Positions 1-10,900 of a stretch of DNA of 64,000 nucleotides are shown in pieces. The stretch comes from Hippasteria phrygiana (Eukaryota > Echinodermata > Asteroidea > Valvatida > Goniasteridae). Numbering within the stretch: position 1 is the stretch's first letter; the number at the start of each line of letters is the position of its first letter. The notes under the pieces were generated by a model, which searched no databases, was not told the DNA's origin, and saw nothing but the letters and a program-made list of their open reading frames with translations. The stretch covers positions 434,001-498,000 of the forward strand of contig JAZGUH010000259.1 in the NCBI GenBank assembly GCA_037893225.1, in the 5' to 3' direction. A program made the translations under genes and the position numbers.

Positions 1-867
1 ACGATCTGGCTGTTTTTATACACGGGCACGGCTGACGGGTTAAAATGTCAAGCTTGCCTCGACTCACCTCCGGGTGACGTCTCAACACGCTAATCCATCA
101 TTTGTTTTGTACACACACACAAAGTCCGAGAAGTCTGTGGAGGCGGACCGTGTGTTGAACTTGAACTTGACCCTGTGCACGGCCTGTTGTTCTACAATTT
201 ATGCTCCGGTGGGCGCACCCGGAGTATTGAAATATATGAGGTTTCGGCAAGAAATATTGTACAAATACTGTTGAAATGACTCTTGCAAATCAGTATTTGT
301 GGCGTTTAGCTGTATATCAGAAGTTGGCTGCTATATTTTGCTTTTTTTGAATAGTAATTATAATCGGCGACAGCATCTTCTAAGAGTAGCTAACGGCAAC
401 ACTGATACATACATTTTTATTAATTTTTTTTTTACTTTACTTTACTTTCATCTCAAGGTAAGAAGGAACAGTTAAGAACATACACTTAGAAATTGTTCAA
501 TTTAATTACGTTTTATATAAAAGACAATAAAACAAGAACCATTTTATATATAAACAAGCAGGTATAAACGCTAAGGAAGAAACACAGAGGACAATACATG
601 GCAGTTAATTTAAAGGTGAGTTTTAAAGAAAACAAATTTCTTCTTGGTTGCCTATGCGCGCCTAATGTATAAAAAGGATATGCCCGAATAATTGTCAGGT
701 CACAAATAATTCAAAATTTGTAAAGCACTTAGTCTATAACTAAACGTAGGTGTTTTCTTTGCTTGATGTCTCATTCAGAAGTGAATGAGACTTTTGTATT
801 TTGTTACTCTTGTATTTCTAGAAAAATATCAATTAAAAAAAACTCAGAAAGAGCAGACAGCATATCT
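1..867. other. Intron 28 of RAB3GAP2, no recognised feature
   Basis: This is AT-rich non-coding sequence downstream of the last visible RAB3GAP2 exon. I searched the minus strand for the expected C-terminal exon (family motif around ASQLL..GQRLAHAL) and did not find it, so the stop codon must lie left of base 1. A GTGAGT-like donor on the minus strand near 60-70 has no recognisable coding sequence before it. Confidence 0.5.
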
Positions 868-1524
868 TTAAAGGTAGTGTACATGATTGGTCATTCTTGC
901 AATTTTCAGAAATGGGCGGATTTGGGGGTTACTATTTTATAGAAAATATCATTCCACTGACCTGTCCAAAGTTTTGCGTTCTTGGATGGCAATAAAAAAA
1001 CGAGAGAAATACAGCATTCGTAAGCTCACTGGATTTGTTATAGTGCCCTCTTGTAAAATAAGCCAATATCTGTAAATGGGATCATTTTCAATTGGTCACA
1101 TAACATACATACATAGGCCGAGCGGTACGTACGTTGTGCAGCAAACGTCCAAGATCCACTGCATGCACTAATACAACGCGTCACTTCGGTACACTACGCG
1201 TACGACACGTACACACACACACGTACTATAATTGCAACCATGCGCCCATTATCGGATTGTTAACTCATTTTAGACACAAACGCGGACTAACTACATTCGG
1301 TCAATAGAGGGCAATATCCGTTATTTTTTCCAATGATTGTTCAGCCGAACAATCTTTGGAAAATGATATAAATTTCAACTTTTCTTAAAAACGACAGCAC
1401 ACCAGGTGCCATCATTTCACAGGACGATTGAGACTGCTATTAACTTACAGTCTAGTCAGGTATTTTGTAATAATTCATGAAAAAAAAAATTGGGAGGATT
1501 ACCAATCGTGTACACTACCTTTAA
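868..1524. mobile_element. TTAA-flanked MITE, AGGTAG family, copy 1
   Basis: TTAA at 868-871 is followed by AGGTAGTGTACATGATTGG, and the inverted form ends at 1520 before TTAA at 1521-1524. Inside are the family's shared stretches, for example GACAGCACACCAGGTGCC near 1393. Related copies lie at 9938, 27171 and 49296. It is a non-autonomous DNA element in intron 28 with no coding capacity. The TTAA target suggests a piggyBac-type or other TTAA-targeting transposase. Confidence 0.75.
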
Positions 1525-1648
1525 TCCTAACCCCCTACAGTGAATGCAAAATCATATTAAAATTGGGGGATTTGAGACTGTTATGGTTAAAGATACATTA
1601 TTGTCAGCGTTTGGTTTTAAGGCTGAGTTTAAAATCTCACTACTGTAC

Positions 1649-1924
1649 CTCTTGTGCTATGACATCATATCCACTCCTATACAGCTCACACACATGGTGT
1701 CTCTTTAGGGCATCCACGTCATTACCAAATGCTATCCCTAGTTGGACGATGATGCCCGGCCATGTATGGGCCGGGTGACTCCTGCGTATTCTGCGGATGT
1801 CCAACGGGCCGGGGCTGGGCGGAGTGGGGGGCGGGGAGTGGCAGATTGGCTCCGCCTCCTTAGCGTCCATGGAGTGGTTGGGTGGGAGATTCTCTATGGC
1901 ATCGGTGATGATTCTTGTCATGAA
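1649..1924 (-). CDS. RAB3GAP2: RAB3GAP2 exon 28 (residues about 1264-1355)
   Basis: Acceptor ..TTTCCAG precedes TTCATGACAAG, and the donor is CAAGAG|GTACAG. The exon is 276 nt, phase 0 to 0. It encodes a proline-rich stretch and then a block ([19 protein letters not shown]) matching the family segment before the C-terminal tail, where the human protein has RRHYVGELYNYGVD. It is the most 3' coding exon in the window. Confidence 0.9.
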
Positions 1925-4900
1925 CTGGAAATCAGGTTTTGAAAAGCGAATTTCATTCATTAATCAACAGGCCTTTTGTCAGAGTGTACAAAGAAAACTA
2001 CCCGGAGCAGGATTTGAACCTGTGACCTCCGGATTACAGTACTGGTGCTCTACCTGTTATCTTGCTCTATGTTGGTGGTCTCTCAATTTGTCAGTATCTT
2101 TGTTGGCGGGGCACTCATCAGAAGTCACAAAATAGGATTGAGTTTCTAAGATTACAGAATGTGGCTTTATGGGACTAAACCCTTTAGTTTAAAGAATGTA
2201 GCTTAAAGAGACTGAGTTCTTAAGTTTACAGAGTTATGGGACTGAGGTCCTAAATTTACAGAACCTAGCTGAATGAGCCAAAGCTCTTTCTGTACGGGTA
2301 TCAAGGCCACTCAAGGTGTGGGCTAAAAAAAAAGACAAGAAAAAACAGAAATCACAGGGATATAAGCTATCTATTCACAATTTATTTGAACTGTGAAAGA
2401 TTATAGGTGGAAGGGAAGCAGGTCTTAAGTTTGCAAAATGTGCTTTAGTGGGACTGAGGTCCACAGTTTACAGAGCCTGGCTTATTGGGATGGACCTCAA
2501 GTTACAAAATGTGGCATTATGGGACCGAGCTCCTTACAGAACATGGCTGAATGGAACTGACGAGCTCTTAAGAGTACAAAGTCTGAGGTCTTAAGTTTAC
2601 AGAATGATGCAGAATGGGACTAAGCTCATAAGAGCACCGAGCCTGGTTTAATAGGACAGAGTTCCTAAGGTTGCGGAATATGACAGAATGGGATTGAGCT
2701 AAAGAGTATAGAGCCTGGTTTAATGGCACTGGGCAACTAACAGTACAGAGCTGGGTTTGATGGGACTGAGCTCTTATATTTACAGAATATGGCAGAATGG
2801 GATTGAGCTACTAAGAGTACAGAGCCTGGTTTAATGGCACTGCGCAACTAACAGTACAGAGCTGGGTTTGATGGGACTGAGCTCTTACATTTACAGAATG
2901 ACAGAATGGGACTGAGCTACTAAGAGTAAAGAGCCTGGTTTAATGACACTGGGCAACTAACAGTACAGAGCTGGGTTTGATAGGACTGAGCTCTTACATT
3001 TACAGAATATGACAGAATGGGACTGAGCTACTAAGAGTACAGAGCCTGGTTTAATGGCACTGGGCAACTAACAGTACAGAGCTGGGTTTGATGGGACTGA
3101 GCTCTTACATTTACAGAATATGACAGAATGGGACTGAGCTCCTAAGAGTATAGAGCCTGGTTTAATGGCACTGGGCAACTAACAGTACAGAGCTGGGTTT
3201 GATGGGACTGAGCTCTTACATTTACAGAATATGACAGAATGGGATTGAGCTACTAAGAGTACAGAGCCTGGTTTAATGACACTGGGCAACTAACAGTACA
3301 GAGCTGGGTTTGATGGGACTGAGCTCTTACATTTACAGAATATGACAGAATGGGACTGAGCTCTTTAGTTTACAGAATAAAGTGGAATGGGACTGAGCTA
3401 CTAAGAGTACAGAGCCTAAGTTTACATAATGTGACTTAAAGGGACTGAGCTCCCAAGGTCATAGAATGCAACTTGTCCCGATGGAGTACTTTACATTACA
3501 GAATGTTACTGACCTCTTGCCTGTTTCTCTGTATTCCTTGGTCTACCTCTCCCGTGGGCTGTGTGACTGGTGCATCCAGGTCTCTGAAGAAGGCGTTCCT
3601 TGCTTTGTAGTCAAACAAGACCTTGAGTGGTTTTACGGACTTCATGTTGAACACCAAAACTGGTATGAAAATGACCAAAGGAAACAGCCACTGGTTTATA
3701 TAAGAGTTTATATGTAGTTCACACTCATGTAATGGACTTTCTGATATTGCGCAGAAGCTGGCCTGTTAAACGTCCTATTCGATGGAAAATTAAGCAAGAG
3801 TAAGGCTGCCTATCTTGAAACTGAAAGGGTCAAGTTAAAACTGCCAAAATAAGCATTCTCTGAAATCAAAATGGATTAATTAATCCTTAAGGAACCTTTT
3901 TTTGTTTGTGTTTCTTTTTTTGTTCTTGTTTTGCCCACTCACAGCTGGGGGATTCAACCCGTCAGATCTTGACCAAACCGCGACGCATCGTTATGAAATT
4001 TGATATGCAAATGCGGATACCTATGATAATTACCTGTGTCAAATTTCATTTCGGTTAATCAAAGCATTTTGTAGTTTTAATAGACACATTATACATGCCA
4101 CCCAATGTTCTGTGGATGAGTGGTTTCCATTTACAAGGTCATTTAAGCAATCAACAGTCAGAAAGGCTCCACACACACACAAAATCTACTACGACACGAC
4201 CCAGATAAAAAAAATAATACGGGGGAGGGAACACATACTTGGTACTTAGACTTGGGCTCGACATTTGGGACTCAGCCTTGGGGTTAGAGGACTCAAATAC
4301 AATCCTGGAGAGCAAGGAGTAAAGTCAGTCTACTTACTTGCATGCAGCGATGTAGTCAGCTGCTTGTGTAGATCCACCATGTAGTGGTTTGGTAGCGGCT
4401 GGCCAACGGCTAGCTCGGCTAGCGGCGTGGGACCCTGAATACCTTGCCATAAATCCTCCATCTCAAGAGAAGGGGCCATTGAGGATTCAGCCTCAACCTG
4501 CAGGACAAAGTCACAAAACATTGCATTATTCCCCAGCGGCTGGTAATTGAAAATCTTGTTCGGAGGTGTGATGTCATTTGAATCAGGAAGTGCAATGCAA
4601 ACGAATGGAGTGTTGCATCAGGACCTGTACATAGATTGCTATGTATTTTGGATCTGGAATTCAGCGCTGGTAATGAAGAGGAAAACAAAGTATGCTAGAG
4701 TGCGCTATTCGTTGTGAGACACTTATTTCTGTATGAAAAGGATTTTTACTGACCACAATGAGTGAAACTCCTTATTCATGTCTAGATCAATATTTTGGCC
4801 AAGATTGGGCAATCACATTGTTATTCCCTTATTAATGTTTAAGCATCTTACAAAATGGACAAGCAGATTATGTGCATTGTGCATGTGTGACGTGCATGTG

Positions 4901-7900
4901 TGACGTCGCAAAATTTGAAATTTAGATTATGGCATTTCCCGAAAGTACAGGTAAAGCTTTAATTCATTGTACTGCATTATTGCTGCAGCTAATTCCAAGC
5001 CCATGCTACATCCAGGATGCAGCATGGGCTTGGAATAAGCTGCAGCAATAATGCAGTACAATGAATTAAAGCTTACCTGTACTTTCGGGAAATGATCCAT
5101 TACTACTTTGTTTTGACAAATTGAATTACACAGACCGTGTTCAATGTGCAAACAAATTAAATTACCAAAAATAACATTTCAAGACTGAATTCCCTTATAA
5201 AAATTTGGATATGTTAGAAAGAAGTTTTTGAATGTTAAAATGTTAAAATCCCCCAAAAAACTTTTTCCCCTACAATTTTTTTTGGGCGTGTGACTCGGAA
5301 TGCAATAGGTTGATACTGCACTCATTTCAACAGTCAAGTCACATTGGTGCTACAAATAACCGAAGTATGTGAACACAATGCTTACCACATAAATCATATC
5401 CAGAAGCTCACAGCACAATCCTATGAAGGATTCTAGAGATGTATCACTCATGCCAACATCCTACGGGCAAAGTACAACAAATGTTAACGTATTATCAAAC
5501 AAACCACAAGGGAAACCGTAGGTAATTTCTGAATGAATTTTTTTCAAAGTGAACAAAGAAAACTAGCAGGAGCAGGATTTGAACCTGCGACCTCGGGACT
5601 ACTGTACTGGTGCTCTAATAATTGAGCTATCTTGCCCTATGTTGGCAGTTTTCCAAATTGTCAGTATCATTGTTCAGTGGGGGGGGGGGGGGGGGGGAGG
5701 GGGTGTGATGTGCTCAGGTCAGAAGTCATAAACCCAGAATGCCGTATAGCCAGGGATCAAGCCCCAACTTTATGATATAACCTGGGAAGCGACATTGCGG
5801 GGATCACTCAATGAGGATAAGACTCTTAAAACTTTTAACGTTCAACAATTTTTACAAATGGCTTTTTAACTTTAAAAACGACTTTTAAACCTTTGATAAT
5901 TTGAGTGATCTCCACAATGTCGCTTCCTAGGATGTATCGTAAAGTTGGGGCTCGATCCCTGGCTATACGGCATTTGATTTCTTATCTCCGTCTGTCACTT
6001 GTTTTCCTAATTTAATTCAATTTAAACCAACATACCTCAAAAATGTCAAAATTTAAAGCAATTCTTTGTCTTCTACGTGCATGACTACACGTGCAGAAGG
6101 CCAGTACAGGTGTGTATTCTAGGTAGATTTGTGAGTACAATCCTATCAATACATCTGACACCGACACAACCAGACAGAGTCTTCAAAAGACAATAATTTG
6201 CCTACAACTTGGGTGAATTTGGATATTTCATATCAAAAGAAAACTTATGAATTACGCTTTCACGTCATATAACTCTTGAAATAATACAGGTAAAATATCT
6301 TATTATAGGAGAATATTTGGGATGATGTCACATGCATCAGGAACACTTTTAGAGGGAGGCAAGTTTAACGACAATCTTCAATAGGGCGGCAACATTTTTG
6401 ATGACAGACTGATACGCACCTTCCGACATAGTCGATCCTTTGGCGCCTTGCCAACCTTGTCAATCAGAAAAGCCGTTGCAGAGACACGTTTGACTGAAAA
6501 GGTATGCCACAACATGCTGGCTATGCCTGCAATGGGAGCACATGAGATATAGAAATATTGAGTTTCAACAAGGGCAAGAAATGTCATATCTTTAATGCAA
6601 CACTGACGAAAATAAACACTGTTATACTGTATCTGAAAAAACTTCTGTAAGAAACGACAGTAAAAATAATTGTGACATGACTCACATCACTCAAATACCA
6701 TCTTGCAGATCATCTGCATCACACTATAGTCTTGCAAATGTGTGGTAAGGGGTGTGGTAAGGGGTGTGGTAAGGGGTGTGGTAAGGGGTGTGGTAAGGGG
6801 TGTGGTAAGGGGTGTGGTAAGGGGGTGTGGTAAGGGGTGTGGTAAGGGGTGTGGTAAGGGATGTGGTAAGGGGTGTGGTAAGGGGTGTGGTAAGGGGTGT
6901 GGTAAGGGGTGTGGTAAGGGGTGTGGTAAGGGGTGTGGTAAGGGATGTGGTAAGGACGTGGTGAGGGATGTGGCAAGGGATATGGCAAGGGGTATGGTAA
7001 TGGGTATGCTGAGGGATGTGGCAATGGGTGTGGTGAGGGGTGTGGTGAGGGGTGAGGCAAGGGGGCATGGTAATGGGTATGCTGAGGGATGTGGCAATGG
7101 GTGTGGTTAGGGGTGTGGTGCGGGGTGAGGATGTATGATGACGGGGTGTGGCAAGGAGGTTCGGTGAGGGGTGTGGCACGGGACATGGCAAAGGGCGTAG
7201 TGAAGAGCAAGGGTATGGCAAAGGGTGTGGTGCAGCACTTCAAAATGAGAAGGGTGTGCTGGAATAGAGCAATGCCCGTGTGCAACATTTTGTTCAGAGA
7301 CGGCAACATCCCTATCTCACATTCATCTTTTGAAATTATTAGCATGATGTAACAAAACAATTGTTAATCAGAAGAGATTTCTGCCCTTTCTGACGTGGTG
7401 TATTAAACGCTATAGTGTGCTTATAGCTCAGTGTGGGCAAAACAGGCTCTCGGAAAGCACTGAGCACATCGTGCTGAATACACTACATCGGAAAGGGCCA
7501 AAAAATCTCTTAATTTTATCCCAGACACAAATCCCTCAATAAAAACAATATTGACTGCTGTGATGTGGGACATAGTTGAATATATAATCTTTGCGTTATG
7601 CCATTGTGAGAAAAACGAAAGGGCTCGGATTAACTGAAAAGCTGTTGGCAGTATGCTCTGACTTTCAGAGATCTGTCTCAAGGATTTATCACAGCACCGT
7701 TTAATTAATGTCTTAAGTTGCTTAATTTTGTTAAAAATGACATGAATAAATTTGGAAGAGTGAAACCTTTCACTGAACAATTTGTTTCCCTTAAATTTTT
7801 GGTCTACAGCTTTTTGAGACAACGGATATCTGTACTTAGAAGTGTCACATGTATTTTTTTTAAATTAAAATCATCCAATACAAGGTTAAAATCCACTGCA

Positions 7901-10900
7901 GGTAAATGATTACAATCAGAGGTGGAAAGGTTGGCAACAATCCAGAGAAATTATCACAATTTTCAGACCTATAGACCCAGGCAGTCTTACTTTCACCGTT
8001 GGCAAGACCAACTCACCCCCACCCACCCCCCCCCCCCCCAAATAACAAGTTGACAGCATAAATGAGACTTACCATGTTGCAGTAAAGGATTACGTATTGT
8101 CTGCAGATGACCCAAGGCAGATTTAAACAAATCTGTAACCTAGCAACAGATAACAGATTTAATAGATAATGGTAAATTCAATGATGTTCACTTGTATTTT
8201 TCACACATCTTTACACTTACGGTCACCTAACTGCCACTCTGCAATGGGCATTTTCACCCTGATGGATGTTATTTGTTCCTTTTTCCTTGGATGGGGGGAG
8301 CTATATCCCTGAAATTTCGTCACCAACACCACGAACTGACACTCTCTAGCGCGTGAATGCCAGGGCGCATGCGTATTTTACAGAACAGAGTAATTTTCGT
8401 TTTCACGAACTGACACCAAGTAGGGGAGCGTGCGCTAACCACATTTTCATTTTCACGAGTTTAGAGGTTTTTAGTTCAATGTTTCTGTAATCCCACAAGT
8501 ATACAGATGGAGTAGATTCGTGTCAAAGCTTTTAAAAGCATTTTTCTTGGAATGGTGTTTCTGCTACATGCTTGCGTGTCAATTCGTGAAAACAAAGTCT
8601 TCTCTAGCATGTCAGTGTCCGATGTGCGCGAGCACACCTGGGTGTCAGTTCGTGAAACCGAAATTTACTTAATACGCGGTTTCACGAACTGACACCCAGG
8701 TGCGTGCGAGTGTCAGTTCGTGAAAACGGTGACGATTTTGCCAATTTGTATTTTCTTCAGGATATTAAATTTTTCAGGGAAAATCTCAAAATTCAGTAAG
8801 TTTCAAACATTTTCCAAAGTCAAATTCTAAAAAACTTCTTCAACTCCCCAAAATTTGTTGTATAGAAACGAGCCTGGGTGAGAGCATCAAAATCACCATG
8901 TAATGAACGTGCATACCTCTGGGTTCTTGTTCCACTTAACCACATACTCCCAGGTGCAATGCGCCTGCATGATGTCATGTGACAAACTACGAGGGAACCG
9001 CAGACACAGCGCTTTCAGCAAATCTGACAGAGGAAAAGACGGACGGAGGGGGGAAATAAGTATTGAGAGGAAAATAAGTCATGTGCATTAAAAAAGCTGA
9101 AAGTCAACACAAATTAATTACTTTAGGTCTAAGTTTTGGATTCAAGTTACACAAATTCAATACGGGCAATGTGCAATGAGAGCACCACCAAGAGTTTGTC
9201 ACGGAGAGGCAATTTTTTGCACTGTTCATTTGAAAAGGTCGACAAGTCCTCCAAGTGTAATTTTGCACGAAGCGGACAAAACTGGTACTACGATACGTGC
9301 TATTACTTTTAAGTAGTTTGACGGATGGATATTGCCTCTGTTAACCAGGCTTCTATCCTGAAATATCCCGAGATTGAACCCTTGGATCAACGACGTGGTT
9401 ATGTAACTTGTCAAAAATGCAGTTTGAAAATGACCTCTCCGGTGCAACCGCTTGGCGGCACACTGCGTTACAGGTGTCGTCAAACCTTAGCCCAACTGCC
9501 CCATGCCTCCATACACATTCCTCTCTATCTGTACATGTATTAATGCAGGTGGAGCATGCATTCAGGCCTGTGGTAGTTGAGCTATCATTGTGATCTGAAC
9601 AGAATGAGCATTACAGCATTTCATCATTTTCATGAGCACGTACTGAAATAATTTACATTAACCAAAAAAGCCAGGTAAGGTTGCTTAATGTAAAACATAT
9701 ACAATTGCGGTCCGAAATTTACATATACCACAGTACTGCAAACAAATTCCCAATTTACTCTAAAGCTGTGAGCCAACTCTAAATGATTATACATGAATGA
9801 GGAAGGACTTTTAAAACATGATTCTACTGATATACTGAGAAACTACAACAGGAACATTTCTCCAGGAACAATTTAAGAACAAATGTTCTTAAATTCCAAC
9901 TGTGAATGTATATGTTTAAAAAAAAAAATAGTGTGCTTTAAAGGTAGTTTACACCATTTGCTTTTGCTGTGATTTTCAGAAATAAATGGATTTGAGGTTA
10001 GTATTTTATAGCATGCTAGCAAATACCATAACACTGACCTGTTTAAAGTTTTGTGTGCATAGATGCAGGGAAAACGGAGAGAAAACAAATTCTGTTCTAG
10101 TAGTCTGGTTCCCTGACCCTACTTTAGACAAAACTGAGCAATTTATAGACCTCAGGAAATTATCTGGTCGGGGAACTAGACTATTTCCAATGATTGTCGG
10201 CCGACAATCGTTAGATAACGATATAAACTTCCACTTTTCTTGAAAACGACAGCACACCAGGTGCCATGATTTCACAGGATGCTTGAGACTGCTAGTATAA
10301 TACTTACAGTCTAGTACGGTATTTCGTAACAATTTAGTAGTTTTGTTTTTTGATGTTTACAAATGATGTATGCTACCTTTAATGAAGACACATCTTTGCA
10401 AATTGAAGGCCGAAGCTATCAACAGCTCTCACTGTGATAATCAGTGATGTAGTTGAGGCCATCACAAGGCCACACAAGACCCTGCAAGGCCAGCACAAGA
10501 ACATTCAAGGCCAGCACAAGACCCTGCAAGGCCAGCACAAGACCCTGCAAGGTCAGCACAAGACCCTGCAAGGTCAGCACAAGGCCAGCACAAGGCTAGC
10601 ACAAGACCTTCAGTCTTAATTCAAGTCTCAAGCTATTCAAATGAACTGTAATAAAAGCATTTCTTTGTCATGGTTTATGCCTGTTACTTGTGCCTGTTGC
10701 AAGCTGGCCTTGTGCCTGGCCTTGTGCCTGGCCTTGTGCCTGGCCTTGTGCCTGGCCTTGTGCCTGGCCTTGTGCCTGGCCTTGTGCCTGGCCTTGTGCC
10801 TGGCCTTGTGCCTGGCCTTGTGCCTGGCCTTGTGCCTGGCCTTGTGCCTGGCCTTGTGCCTGGCCTTGTGCCTGGCCTTGTGCCTGGCCTTGTGCCTGGC

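Noticed and set aside
1..300. Last exon of RAB3GAP2
   Set aside because: A donor-like GTGAGT is present on the minus strand but the translated sequence before it does not resemble the family C-terminus in any frame.
2160..3450. CRISPR-like regular repeats
   Set aside because: No unique spacers; it is a head-to-tail minisatellite in a eukaryotic intron. The same applies to 61690-64000.
6687..7360. Long open frames with Pro-His-Leu repeats
   Set aside because: They lie exactly on a 12-bp minisatellite, are open in several frames on both strands, and have no splice or homology support.
7421..7822. 133-codon open frame on the minus strand
   Set aside because: No recognised motif, inside an intron of RAB3GAP2, not in phase with the neighbouring exons.
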